From: Candidatus Eiseniibacteriota bacterium
GTDB taxonomy: Bacteria > Orphanbacterota > Orphanbacteria > Orphanbacterales > Orphanbacteraceae
NCBI GenBank assembly: GCA_024276995.1
Contig: JAJRWB010000043.1
Span: 62,001 to 126,000 of the forward strand
DNA length: 64,000 nucleotides
Reading direction: 5' to 3'
Made by a program: the position numbers and the translations under genes
Part shown: one piece after another, positions 43,790 to 52,640 of the stretch
Numbering within the stretch: position 1 is the stretch's first letter
Layout: the number at the start of each line of letters is the position of its first letter
The notes under the pieces: model-generated
Database searches by the model: none
Told to the model about the DNA's origin: nothing
The model's input: the letters and a program-made list of their open reading frames with translations, nothing else

Positions 43790-44275
43790 CTAACGAGGCC
43801 GGTCTTCCGATGTGCGCCCCGAAGCGTTCTCCCTGCGGACCGATTGCACCACGTTGTCGAGCTGTTCGAGAAAGCGTGACCGGTCCCGTTTTCCGAGGGG
43901 CGGCGGGCCGCCCCTCACCTCGCCCGCCTCGCGCAGGTCGGCCATCAGGTCGCGCGTCGCCACGGCGTCGCCGATGTTCTCTTCGGTGAAGAGGCGGCCC
44001 GTGGGACCGAGCACACGGGCGCCCTCTTTCAGGCACCGGCTCGCCAGGGGGACGTCGGAGGTGATCACGATGTCGCCGGCGCCGGCGAGCTCGACGATCC
44101 GGTCGTCCGCCTCGTCGAAGCCGGCGCCCACCACGTCGAGGGTGATCCGCCGATCGGGCGGCACGCGCATCCACGAATTGGCCACCACGGTGACGGCGAG
44201 ATCGTATCGCGCGGCGACACGGTAGACCTCCTGCTTGACCGGGCAGGCGTCCGCGTCGATGAAGATATGAAGCAT
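43790..44275 (-). CDS. DUF188 / YaiI-YqxD family protein
   Basis: 161 residues; ATG with GAGGG. F-I-D-A-D-A-C-P-V-K near residues 5-14, then V-V-A-N-S at 30, D-x-x-I-V then V-I-T-S-D-V-P-L-A near 70 and G-P-T-G-R-L-F-T-E-E-N-I near 90 are the complete DUF188 pattern. The family resembles PIN-type nucleases through its conserved acidic residues, but no activity is established. Single gene. Confidence 0.92.
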   Translation of the reverse strand: MLHIFIDADACPVKQEVYRVAARYDLAVTVVANSWMRVPPDRRITLDVVGAGFDEADDRIVELAGAGDIVITSDVPLASRCLKEGARVLGPTGRLFTEENIGDAVATRDLMADLREAGEVRGGPPPLGKRDRSRFLEQLDNVVQSVRRENASGRTSEDRPR

Positions 44276-44737
44276 GGCAAGCCCTCATGTCTGCGCGAGA
44301 TCTTCGAGGATCATGCTGATCCGTGATCACGAGAGACGCCGAATTCATCCGGCTCCTCGATTCTACCGCCTCGGATGCTGCAAAGGGAGAGTTCTCCGCC
44401 CATTTCCTTGAAGGTCGGCAAGGGCATTCGCTCTCCCGGTCCGATTCTCCCGGTGAGCAATGTTTACCCGGGCTTGCTGCGGCGCGACGGGTTTCTTCCC
44501 GTCGTGCAAAATAAGTAACCCTATAATTGGTAATTGACTTGATCCTACTTGGTCGATGTGCTAACATAATTCCCGGTCGATTGTGAAACGCCGGTTCTAA
44601 ATGCGTCCGGCGCACGTCATTGCCCGGTTTTCTTCTCGAAGCAGTCCCGAAGGTGCCAGTTCTCCGGCCGGTGCTCCGTTGGAGGACTTTCTTCCCGGGA
44701 ATATCGGGTAGGTATTCAATTGGAAGGAGGCGCCAGC
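44276..44737 (+). promoter_or_regulatory. 462-base non-coding region with hairpin and PPC-gene promoter
   Basis: Contains no convincing gene. A strong hairpin, GCGCGACGGG / CCCGTCGTGC with a six-base loop (44482-44507), is followed by A-rich sequence, so it is not an ordinary terminator on the plus strand. A perfect TATAAT (44522-44527) follows without a clear -35. A better-spaced promoter is TTGATC (44539-44544), 17 bases, TAACAT (44562-44567). This leaves a leader of about 165 bases before the TTG at 44738. No known riboswitch is recognised. Confidence 0.4.
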
Positions 44738-45730
44738 TTGAAACACTGCTATCGTATCGGAATCGCGGTGCTCGTCGCGGCCATGATGGTCGTGCTCGCC
44801 GTTCCGGCGCTCGCCGCCGGGATCGAGAAGAAGGATCTACACAATCAGCCCGGGACTTCCCCCTCCGTCGGTCTCCTCGACTGCACCGGCGCGGCCGAGC
44901 TTTTCTGCGGTGGTACGGCTCTCGCGGGCGACAACACCGGCCACGCGAACAACGTGGTGAACTACGGCTGTTCGGGGTTGAATGAGAACGGCGGCGAGGA
45001 TGTGTATTACTTCACCCTCGCGTCGGAAAGCCAGGTCACGATCACACTGACTCCCGATGCCGCCGATCTCGATCTGTGGCTTCTCGGCTCGTGTGACGAG
45101 GCAGCCTGTCTCACCTATTCCGCGGGCGTCAGCACCGAGACGATCACCGAATGTCTCCCCGCGGGAACATACTATGTCGTTGTCGACGGCTACGGCAGCA
45201 CGTACCCGGGCGCAGAAGGCTCGTATACGATCGCCCTCGAGTGCGCCAGCTGTCCTTCGGCACCCGACCCGGTCCAGGGCGGTGAGACATGCGCGGACGC
45301 GGTCAGCCTCGGCGATTGGCTGCACGGCAATGCGTTCAACATCGCGTACGACTGCACCGGCTTCACTAACGACTATGACGAAGACTACAACTGCGGCCAG
45401 TATGGATCTTCCGGTGAGGACATGGTCTACTCGGTCTGCCTCCAGCCGGGAGGAACGATCGACATCACCCAGACGGGCGATACCGACATGGTTCTCTGGA
45501 TGGTGGAGGATTGCGGGAACCTGACGACGTGCGTCGCCAGCTCGGACAACTGCTGCACCGGCGCGGACGAGCATTTCACGTATACCAGCGTCGCCGGCGG
45601 CACGTACTTCATCATCGTGGATGGTTACACGCTAGGTCCGGTCGGCACGATTTCGGGTACGATCGACGGCTTCTGTACCACGCCGACCGGGACCGAATCC
45701 TGGGGTGGGGTGAAAGAACTGTTCCGGTAA
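44738..45730 (+). CDS. secreted PPC-domain protein with SWGxVKxLFR tail
   Basis: 330 residues; TTG with AAGGAGG seven bases upstream. Signal peptide to about residue 27 (A-L-A-A). Two bacterial pre-peptidase C-terminal (PPC)-like beta-sandwich units follow: D-V-Y-Y-F-T-L... D-L-D-L-W-L-L-G-S-C near 90-125 with Y-Y-V-V-V-D-G-Y-G, and D-M-V-Y-S-V-C-L... D-M-V-L-W-M near 225-260 with Y-F-I-I-V-D-G-Y. Many paired cysteines suggest disulfides outside the cytoplasm. No protease domain is attached. The end E-S-W-G-G-V-K-E-L-F-R is shared with the lipoprotein at 19437. Confidence 0.8.
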   Translation: MKHCYRIGIAVLVAAMMVVLAVPALAAGIEKKDLHNQPGTSPSVGLLDCTGAAELFCGGTALAGDNTGHANNVVNYGCSGLNENGGEDVYYFTLASESQVTITLTPDAADLDLWLLGSCDEAACLTYSAGVSTETITECLPAGTYYVVVDGYGSTYPGAEGSYTIALECASCPSAPDPVQGGETCADAVSLGDWLHGNAFNIAYDCTGFTNDYDEDYNCGQYGSSGEDMVYSVCLQPGGTIDITQTGDTDMVLWMVEDCGNLTTCVASSDNCCTGADEHFTYTSVAGGTYFIIVDGYTLGPVGTISGTIDGFCTTPTGTESWGGVKELFR

Positions 45731-45760
45731 ACCGAAACATCGCAGCACCGTCGTGCGAAA

Positions 45761-45788
45761 AAGCGGGCGTCCCTCGGGGCGCCCGCTT
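45761..45788 (+). terminator. terminator hairpin downstream of the PPC gene
   Basis: AAGCGGGCG (45761-45769) pairs with CGCCCGCTT (45780-45788), with inner CCC/GGG pairing; it lies 30 bases after the PPC stop. Only two T residues end the stem on the plus strand, while the minus strand would read five T's. Probably a bidirectional or imperfect terminator. Confidence 0.55.
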
Positions 45789-45946
45789 CGCGAAACGGCC
45801 GAGAAAACCGGGGAAGGGGGGACGGGCGACGAGAGGGTTTTCTTCCGTTGACACCGGTTTTCGATTTTCCTAGGGTCATCTGCAGTTTCGCGGCCCCTTA
45901 CCGGCCGCCCGGCAGCCCGCTTGACCAGGCCGAATGCGAGGAACCG

Positions 45947-47512
45947 ATGGAACACGCTCCGCGGGGACAATGGAAGTCGAAGGTCGGCTTCATCATGGCC
46001 GCGTCCGGTTCGGCCATCGGCCTCGGCAACATCGTCTTCTTCAGCGCCAACGCGTACCGCTTCGGCGCCGGCGCGTTCTACATTCCCTACCTGATCGCCC
46101 TCTTCGTCATGGGTGTCCCGGTGATGATGCTCGAACTCGGCCTCGGCCACCGCGCGCGCCGCGGTTTCCCCGAGGCGATGTACGGCGTGGCGGGAATCAA
46201 GGGGGAGTGGGTCGGTTGGTTCTGCCTGCTGAACGCCGCGGTGATCACCATGTACTACATCACCATCCTCGGGGGGGTGCTCGGCATGTGGATCGGCGCG
46301 TTCGGCTCCCTCTGGCAGGGCCACGCGGTGCCCGCCTTCGGCCTGGCCGAGGGAACGCTCTCCAACTCGATGTCGTATTTCTTCAACATGATCTCCCGCT
46401 ACGACACGATCGCCTACGTGGTGATCGTCTGGTTCCTGAACGGGCTGATCGTCTGGTGGGGCACCAAGTCGATCGAGAAATCGGTCAAGGTATTCGTCCC
46501 TCTCATGTGGATCTTCATGATCGTCCTGATCGTTCGCGGGCTGACGCTCCCCCACGGCACGAACGGGCTGATGCTCCTGTTCACGCCCGACTTCGAGGTG
46601 ATGAAGAACCCGGTGGTCTGGCAGGGGGCGTTTTCCCAGATCTTCTTCACATTGTCCCTCGGTTTCGGCATCATGGCGACGTACGCCTCGTATCTCCCGA
46701 AAGATTCCGACCAGACGTCGAACGCGTTCACCATCTCGTTTCTCAACTGTTCGTTCGAATACATCGCGGGTCTGGCGATCTTCTCGCTCCTTTTCTGTTT
46801 CGCCGTGGTGCCGAACGCCTCGACATTGAGCATGACCTTCTTCGTCATCCCCGAGGGACTCGGCGCATTCCCCGTGGGGGCGCAGCTTTTCGGTATTCTC
46901 TTCTACACGCTCCTGCTCACCGCGGGACTCACGTCATCGGTCTCCCTCGTCGAAGCGCTCGGCGCCGGCGTGATCGACAAGTTCGGCGTCGGCCGCCGCC
47001 CGACGGTGATCGCCATCTGCCTGCTCGGCCTCGTCGGGTCGACATTCTTCGCGCTGCCGAAGGTGATCGACGGTTCTCTCGCGAACGACGGCACCCTCGG
47101 CCTTACACTCCTCGATCTTTTCGACCACTGGGCGTTTTCGTACGGACTCCTCTTGTGCGGCTTGCTCGAGTGCATCTTCGTCGGTTGGATCCTGGGGGCG
47201 GACAAGCTGAGGGAGTCGATCAACACGACGTCGCGGATCCAGTTGAACCGTTCGTTCGATGTGCTGATCCGGTTCGTCATCCCGGCGGTGATTCTCACGA
47301 TCCTCGGGTTTTCCGTGTGGAGCGAAGTCAACAGCGGCGGTCCTTACGGGTGGAACTTCGAGTTCGGCGCTCATCCGAACCTCCATATCGTCGTGCTCGC
47401 CGTGTGGATCATCTTCACCGCGTGCGGCGCCATGCTCCTCACGGCGGCGGGGGTATATCAAAGGAAGAGGAAAAGGGAGCGCGGCTCTCTTCTCGACGGG
47501 GTGGAAGGATGA
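45947..47512 (+). CDS. neurotransmitter:sodium symporter (NSS/LeuT-type)
   Basis: 521 residues; ATG with GAGGAA. The first membrane segment carries the NSS signature W-K-S-K-V-G-F-I-M-A-A-S-G-S-A-I-G-L-G-N near residues 9-28, whose unwound G-x-G-N region binds substrate and Na+. About twelve segments follow (A-F-Y-I-P-Y-L-I-A-L, S-Q-I-F-F-T-L-S-L-G-F-G in segment 6, T-S-S-V-S-L-V-E in segment 8). Imports amino acids or related amines with Na+. The gene downstream overlaps as ATGA and encodes a small exported membrane-anchored protein. Confidence 0.92.
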   Translation: MEHAPRGQWKSKVGFIMAASGSAIGLGNIVFFSANAYRFGAGAFYIPYLIALFVMGVPVMMLELGLGHRARRGFPEAMYGVAGIKGEWVGWFCLLNAAVITMYYITILGGVLGMWIGAFGSLWQGHAVPAFGLAEGTLSNSMSYFFNMISRYDTIAYVVIVWFLNGLIVWWGTKSIEKSVKVFVPLMWIFMIVLIVRGLTLPHGTNGLMLLFTPDFEVMKNPVVWQGAFSQIFFTLSLGFGIMATYASYLPKDSDQTSNAFTISFLNCSFEYIAGLAIFSLLFCFAVVPNASTLSMTFFVIPEGLGAFPVGAQLFGILFYTLLLTAGLTSSVSLVEALGAGVIDKFGVGRRPTVIAICLLGLVGSTFFALPKVIDGSLANDGTLGLTLLDLFDHWAFSYGLLLCGLLECIFVGWILGADKLRESINTTSRIQLNRSFDVLIRFVIPAVILTILGFSVWSEVNSGGPYGWNFEFGAHPNLHIVVLAVWIIFTACGAMLLTAAGVYQRKRKRERGSLLDGVEG

Positions 47513-47949
47513 CGGCGACGCGGGCCATGAAACAGCTCACGGCGGCGGCGGCGATCGTTCTCCTAGCGGCGGCCACGTCCGGCGCGGACGTGGCGCTCAC
47601 CCTGGGCGACGACTTTCCCGAGCGCGGAACGCCGGTGGAAGTGCGCCTGTCCGGCATGGAGCCGGGAGAGAGCTATTCGTTTTCGGTCACCTACCGCCCG
47701 AACAGCGAGACTTCCCGGGTGGAGAAGGTAGGTCTCTTCGACGATGCGGGAAGCGTTCTTTGGACCCCCACCGACGCGGGGATCACCACCCTTTCGGTGC
47801 TCGACGGCGCTGGGGAGACGGTGATCTCGAGGAACGCGGCGGTCCGTTTCGATTCTCCACCGGTGAGCGGTCTTCTCGTGATGATTCTCGCCGGCCTCCT
47901 CCTTTTCGGGGGGTCGACCGTCTCGATGAGGCGTGCCCTTGAAGGGTGA
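47509..47949 (+). CDS. small membrane-anchored exported protein next to NSS symporter
   Basis: 146 residues; ATG overlaps the symporter stop. A signal peptide (residues 8-26, ending T-S-G-A-D) is followed by about 80 residues of beta-rich sequence (V-E-V-R-L-S-G-M-E-P-G-E-S-Y-S-F-S-V-T-Y, V-L-W-T-P-T-D-A-G-I-T) resembling a single Ig-like domain. A C-terminal membrane helix (about 120-137) is followed by R-R-A. So an extracytoplasmic domain held by a C-terminal anchor. No family recognised. Translational coupling suggests it works with the transporter. Confidence 0.7.
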   Translation: MTATRAMKQLTAAAAIVLLAAATSGADVALTLGDDFPERGTPVEVRLSGMEPGESYSFSVTYRPNSETSRVEKVGLFDDAGSVLWTPTDAGITTLSVLDGAGETVISRNAAVRFDSPPVSGLLVMILAGLLLFGGSTVSMRRALEG

Positions 47950-48076
47950 CGTCGTCGGAAAAAAGGGCCAAAACCGGCCTTGCAACGAATCGGCCCAGGG
48001 CATACGATTCAACGGTAAACGCGAATACGGGGATCCCCGGATCGATCAATAAGAAGCTATTCGAGGAGAGAGACCG

Positions 48077-48382
48077 ATGACGTACATCGTGACCGAAAAC
48101 TGCCATATGTGCCGCTTCACGGACTGTGTGACCGTCTGCCCGGTCGACTGTTTCCATGGTGATGACGAGATGCTCTACATCGACCCGGAAGAGTGCATCG
48201 ACTGCGGGGCGTGCGTGCCGGAATGCCCGGTGGAGGCGATCTTCGCGGAAGAGGACCTTCCCCCCGAGCAGGAGAAGTGGCTCGAAATCAATGCCGAGAA
48301 GGCGCCCGATCTGCCGGTGGTGGCGGAGAAGATGGATCCCCTCCCCGGCGCAGAGGAGAAGAAGGCGAGCCTCGGTCTTTAA
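48077..48382 (+). CDS. fdxA: seven-iron ferredoxin (FdxA type)
   Basis: 101 residues; ATG with GAGGAG. N-terminal C-H-M-C-R-F-T-D-C-V-T-V-C-P-V-D-C near 9-25 and C-I-D-C-G-A-C-V-P-E-C-P near 40-51 are the 3Fe-4S/4Fe-4S arrangement of FdxA-like ferredoxins. The acidic C-terminal tail (L-E-I-N-A-E-K-A, then P-D) is also typical. A low-potential electron carrier in the cytosol; partner not indicated. A clear terminator follows. Confidence 0.93.
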   Translation: MTYIVTENCHMCRFTDCVTVCPVDCFHGDDEMLYIDPEECIDCGACVPECPVEAIFAEEDLPPEQEKWLEINAEKAPDLPVVAEKMDPLPGAEEKKASLGL

Positions 48383-48426
48383 GACACGGAAGAGCGGAGC
48401 AAAGACTCCGCGAAGGCATTTTTCGA

Positions 48427-48458
48427 AGCCCGGCGGGGCCTACTTGCCGGGCTCTTTT
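48427..48458 (+). terminator. intrinsic terminator of fdxA
   Basis: AGCCCGGC (48427-48434) pairs with GCCGGGCT (48446-48453) around an 11-base loop, followed by CTTTT (48454-48458). It lies 45 bases after the fdxA stop and overlaps the 3' end of the convergent peptidase reading frame. Confidence 0.75.
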
Positions 48459-49267
48459 CGTAGAACCGCTTTTCCGAGGGCGGTCGCCTTCTCGCCGGCG
48501 AGGTGCGCGGTGACGCGGTAGATGTAGACGCCGTTCGCCACGCGGTCTCCCTCCTCGTCGCGCCCGTCCCAAACGTCCGGATTCCCGTTGTAGCCCGCCC
48601 TGCCGCCGAGGCCGACGATCCGCCGGATCCGTCTTCCGGCAACGGTGAAAATTTCCGCCTCCACGGCGTCGGCGTTCCTCGATAGCTCGTAGTAGAAACC
48701 GGTTTCCCCGTCGAACGGATTGGGGTAGTTGAGGAGTTCGGCGACCCGGAAAGCGTCGTCCACGCGAAAGAGAAACGTCTTGCTCTGGCCGCGGACGGCG
48801 ACGACCAGCTCGTGCTCTCCCCCCGAAATCTCCGGGCGCATCGAGAGGATCCACCGGAAGTCGTCGGGGTGATCGAGGGAGTCGGCGTCGAGCGATGCTC
48901 TGTCGAGGGTGACGGTGATCTCCTCCTCTTCCACCGGCAGCGGGGTGACCACCTCCACGCGAATCAGCGGCGCGGGGGAGACGAGGTCGCCCGCGGCGAT
49001 CGACGTGCCGTCGAAGGTGACACTCACATCGACCACCACCGACAAGGTGAACGTCCCGGCGCGCCCGGCGGCATCGACGGCGCGCAAGACGATATCGTAG
49101 CGTTCGATCGCCTCGACGGGGGTTTCGTATGTGAGAAGCCACGCCCTGCCGTCATCGGCGCGGGCCGAGTCGATCTCCACGTGGAACGCCGAGCTGTCGA
49201 TCGAAGCGCCCCGCACGAAGATGCCGATCGAGTCGCGCTCGATCTTTACTTCGTCATGAAGACGCGC
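48440..49267 (-). pseudogene. C-terminal part of the C25 peptidase, cut off by an in-frame TAG
   Basis: This stretch continues the C25 peptidase in the same frame directly after its TAG, with no other stop for 275 codons. It begins A-R-L-H-D-E-V-K-I-E-R-D, a beta-sandwich strand, and holds an Ig-like unit (R-A-V-D-A-A-G-R-A-G-T-F) and then the FlgD/T9SS sorting domain: L-N-Y-P-N-P-F-D-G-E-T-G, I-F-T-V-A-G-R-R-I-R, D-G-R-D-E-E-G-D-R-V-A-N-G-V-Y-I-Y-R-V. A GTG at 49216 could start a separate protein, but it lacks a signal peptide and an SD. The sorting domain belongs with the peptidase. Confidence 0.8.
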
Positions 49268-52200
49268 CTAGATCCGCACAGGCGACCCGTCGGCGTGGCC
49301 GAGGAGCGACTGGCCGTCGACGGCGCTCTCCCCGTCGATGGTGACGTCGAAAACAGGCGATGCGGCGTCGAGCACGAGGGCCGGATCCCCGAAGATGACA
49401 TAGCGCTTCGTCACTTCGCTCCAGTCGGGGTAGCTGAGGGCGAAGTCATTCATCCCCAAGGCGGTGATCTCACCGAGTGTCCATCTCGGCGTCCCGCCGT
49501 ACCAGGGCGGCGCGCTTCCCAGCCCTCCCGGCACCACGCCGGGCGTCTGGAACATGTACTTCAGAATCGATTCGTTGAGCAGAAGGTTCGGCCCGAGAAA
49601 CTCGATCCCCGTCGAACCGAAGGTGGCGACCGCCGCCCCCTTGTCGAAACGGAGCATCTCCTCGGTGATGGCATCGAATCCCTGGGTGCGCCACCGTTCG
49701 AACTCCGAGATCGAGCAGCCGTAGGCCATGAAGATATACGGTCTGTCGTTCGCTTCGGACCGCTCGGCGATGTCGAAGGAGATATTCGACGTGGCGCCGC
49801 GGTAATCCCATCCGTGGCGGAGGATCACCTCGTGGGTGAGGATCCCCCGGTTGCCGTGGCCCTGGAAGTTGACCATGAGCACGCCCCGGTTCATTTCGTC
49901 GAAGAATCGCGGCGTGATCTCGTCGCGCGCATGATCGACGGTGCAGTCGAGATCGGCCCAGTTCGCGGCGGTCGGAAGGGCGCCGCAAGGACATTCGGAA
50001 TGGATCGGCGTGGTGAAGCGCGAGAGGTAGATGTTCACCGTGTCGATTCCCAGGGCCGCCGACTCCTTCAGCGTCTTCGCGTAGTTGGCGGTGTTCAGCT
50101 CGAATTGGCGCTGATCCTCGTCGTGCATGCACAGGTTGTCGAAGGTCCACTCGTCGTCCGCCACGAAGAGGATCCGGTTCCTCCACGTGTCGTCTTCGTG
50201 GAACTGCTCGTATCGGATCGTCTTGTCCACCATGGCGCTCACACCCGCCGGTTCCTTCGCCGGGAAGCGTCCGATCAGCACGTCGAGAAGCACGTCGTCG
50301 CCTCCGTCGAGAAGGCCGTACCATGCGTCGCTCGCGTCCCAGTGGTCTCCGCTGCCGACGATCTCGGCGTTGAAGAGGGGGAACGACGGGACGTAGTCGA
50401 ACTCCTCGTCGTTCCACGTGTTGTTCACGGCGATCCCCTTGTAGTCCTCGAAGCCGTCTCCCACGAGGAGCATCCAACCGGGCGGCGTCGACCACCGGGC
50501 GCGGCCGAAACGGTTGTAGCGACGGATCGCGGCGGGGTCCTTGACGCCGCCGTTGAATTCATCATACACGTCGTCGATATCGACGAGACGCACGGCAAAC
50601 CCCGTCGATCTCCTGTACTCGGCGAGAGGCGCCACGGCGTCGAGGAATTTACTGTGTGAAACGATCAGGTAGTCGCCCTCCTCCGATCGGATCGATGTCG
50701 GTGTGTCGGCGGTGATCTTCGCCGCGTCGAGGACGGGGAGCCCGGTCGTCGTGGCGGCGACATACGACCGCACCGCATCGATCGTATCGCGGAAAACGAT
50801 GGTGAAACCGTTCTCACCGGAGCGCACCGAGTCGATATCGATCCGCACGGGCGAATAGATGTTCGTCACATCGAAGAGATAAGAGGGAATCGTGTCGAAG
50901 CCGTCCACCTCGATGCTCGCTTCCCCTGCTTCGATGCCCGACGAGAAGCGGGCGTAGCTGTTCACCGCGCGGTTCAGGAAAGATCCGTGCACCTCGTACC
51001 AATCGAGGTAGCCGAGGACGCCCTCGATGGTCGTCGACTGTGTGGGACCCCGAGACCCTTCATATCGAAATCGATTGAGTCCGGCGACGAGGTTCGCCTC
51101 GGGGAAGGAGAGTGTGCTCCGGACGAGAGAGCCCCGCTCGCCGAAGACGAGATGGTTCAACACCGTGTCGCCCGTCGCCTCGTGGATCAAGACGAAGCGA
51201 TGAAACGAGGGGGTGCCGCCGAGCGAGGGCCTTCCCACGGTCATCGCCTTGATCGTGTATTCTCCCGACGGATCGAGAGGCGGAAGATCAATCTCGGTCG
51301 TTCGTTTTCCCACGACATCGCCCATGGCGAAATAGTTGTCCACCGTGTCGCTCGGCGTGTTCCAGTTGTACACCGCGTCGATCTCCCATCGGATCGAGTC
51401 GGCGTGTGCCTTCCGTGCCGGGAGAGGACCGCCGGTGCGAAGACCGCCGCGGCTTTCGAACGACCGCGCCTCACCCTCGGTGGAAAGATAATAGATGCTC
51501 TCTTCGGCGAACCGATCGTCGTAGTCGTTCTTCATCCGGTCGTCGCGGAATCCGGGGAGAAAGACGACGATCCGATCATCTCCTCCGAAAACGCCGTCGC
51601 CGTCGACATCCTCGACGTCGAGGGGGAGCGATCTCTCGGTGAACGGATAGTCTCCGGCGTCGAAGAGGGAATCGGACCAGCCCCGCCGGTAGACGGCGAT
51701 CGAGGAGGTCGGGACGCCGGCGGGAAGGCCCTTGTCCGCCAAGTCGGCGAAGCGAACCGCGTAGAGGCGGCTCTCGCGAACCGCGAGCTTGAATTCGGTC
51801 GCCGTGCGGGGGCGCTTCGACGCGACCGGCGCAAGCGGCGCGGGGGACGATCGGAACGATTTCGCCTGCTCGTAGTTGAGAACGGCGCCCCGGTAGATCC
51901 CTTCCCAGCGTCCTTCATCGCCGGCGGGGCGGTCTTCCTTCCCGGCGGTGTGCGCGGCGGCGTGACCGGGAACGAACTCGACGGCGAGAACGATCTTCGT
52001 GTAACGGCGGAGAAGCCCGGTGGAGGGAACCGTGCGGAACGGCGCGATCCTCACCGGCACCACATCCTGGTAGCGGAGGGTTCCCCTTTTTCCCGCGTAG
52101 GCGATCTTTTCCGGGTAGAAGGCGGACGTGGCGTAGAACGGTTCGTCGAGAACCCAAACCTGCACCGGTTCCGAACCGTTCCGCGAAAGGGTGTCGGTGA

Positions 52201-52561
52201 GCGCCGGTGTCACCGCCGGCCCGGGGAGGTCTTCGAAGAGAGCTTCCAGCACGCGGATGCGGACGGTGCTCCCCCTCGGGACGCCGATGAGATACGTTTC
52301 GACGGGAAGTTCGGGCTTGCCGGGCGCCGTAAGCCTTCCGGCACCGAAGCGGCGGACGGTTCGCCACGCCGCGCCGTCGCGGCTGAGCGTGTCGACCGCG
52401 TATGCGCCCTTATCGGGCGTCCACGTGATGCGAAGGGAACTCGCATCCTTCGCGTCGAGTGTCGTCGCCGCCACGGCGCCGCCGCCCGCGGCGGCGAGAA
52501 GGAGAAGCGCCGCGAGGCATGCCGCAAGCCGATCGCTTTCGATGGGTTTCAATCGAATCAA
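49268..52561 (-). CDS. gingipain-like C25 cysteine peptidase (PorU-type), truncated by TAG
   Basis: 1097 residues from a TTG at 52561 (AAGAGAG upstream), giving a clean signal peptide to about residue 32; an ATG at 52612 is the alternative. N-terminal propeptide-like region to about 260, then beta-rich domains, then the C25 domain from about 690. Catalytic His902 in N-F-Q-G-H-G-N-R-G and Cys949 in M-A-Y-G-C-S-I-S-E match gingipain and PorU. G-D-P-A-L near the end is the usual exit of the domain. The frame then meets TAG, although the sorting domain continues beyond it. A surface protease, or a T9SS sortase-like PorU, if readthrough or repair occurs. Confidence 0.85.
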   Translation of the reverse strand: MIRLKPIESDRLAACLAALLLLAAAGGGAVAATTLDAKDASSLRITWTPDKGAYAVDTLSRDGAAWRTVRRFGAGRLTAPGKPELPVETYLIGVPRGSTVRIRVLEALFEDLPGPAVTPALTDTLSRNGSEPVQVWVLDEPFYATSAFYPEKIAYAGKRGTLRYQDVVPVRIAPFRTVPSTGLLRRYTKIVLAVEFVPGHAAAHTAGKEDRPAGDEGRWEGIYRGAVLNYEQAKSFRSSPAPLAPVASKRPRTATEFKLAVRESRLYAVRFADLADKGLPAGVPTSSIAVYRRGWSDSLFDAGDYPFTERSLPLDVEDVDGDGVFGGDDRIVVFLPGFRDDRMKNDYDDRFAEESIYYLSTEGEARSFESRGGLRTGGPLPARKAHADSIRWEIDAVYNWNTPSDTVDNYFAMGDVVGKRTTEIDLPPLDPSGEYTIKAMTVGRPSLGGTPSFHRFVLIHEATGDTVLNHLVFGERGSLVRSTLSFPEANLVAGLNRFRYEGSRGPTQSTTIEGVLGYLDWYEVHGSFLNRAVNSYARFSSGIEAGEASIEVDGFDTIPSYLFDVTNIYSPVRIDIDSVRSGENGFTIVFRDTIDAVRSYVAATTTGLPVLDAAKITADTPTSIRSEEGDYLIVSHSKFLDAVAPLAEYRRSTGFAVRLVDIDDVYDEFNGGVKDPAAIRRYNRFGRARWSTPPGWMLLVGDGFEDYKGIAVNNTWNDEEFDYVPSFPLFNAEIVGSGDHWDASDAWYGLLDGGDDVLLDVLIGRFPAKEPAGVSAMVDKTIRYEQFHEDDTWRNRILFVADDEWTFDNLCMHDEDQRQFELNTANYAKTLKESAALGIDTVNIYLSRFTTPIHSECPCGALPTAANWADLDCTVDHARDEITPRFFDEMNRGVLMVNFQGHGNRGILTHEVILRHGWDYRGATSNISFDIAERSEANDRPYIFMAYGCSISEFERWRTQGFDAITEEMLRFDKGAAVATFGSTGIEFLGPNLLLNESILKYMFQTPGVVPGGLGSAPPWYGGTPRWTLGEITALGMNDFALSYPDWSEVTKRYVIFGDPALVLDAASPVFDVTIDGESAVDGQSLLGHADGSPVRI

Positions 52562-52610
52562 TACCGCTCTCTTGATCGCGGGAATCACCACAAACGGAAG
52601 GACTGTAAAC

Positions 52611-52640
52611 ATTATACCCCGGCGGGGCGCCTTCCCGCAA
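52611..52640 (-). promoter_or_regulatory. candidate promoter of the C25 peptidase gene
   Basis: On the minus strand TTGCGG (52640-52635), an 18-base spacer and a perfect TATAAT (52616-52611) lie over the end of the upstream glgC gene. Transcription would begin near 52603, downstream of the ATG at 52612. This favours the TTG at 52561 as the true start. Confidence 0.45.

Noticed and set aside
44482-44507. Hairpin as a Rho-independent terminator
   Set aside because: It is followed by A-rich rather than T-rich sequence on the plus strand and by mixed sequence on the minus strand.
49268-49270. TAG as pyrrolysine or other general recoding
   Set aside because: Several genes in the window end normally at TAG without a readable extension, and the C25 family has no known pyrrolysine here.
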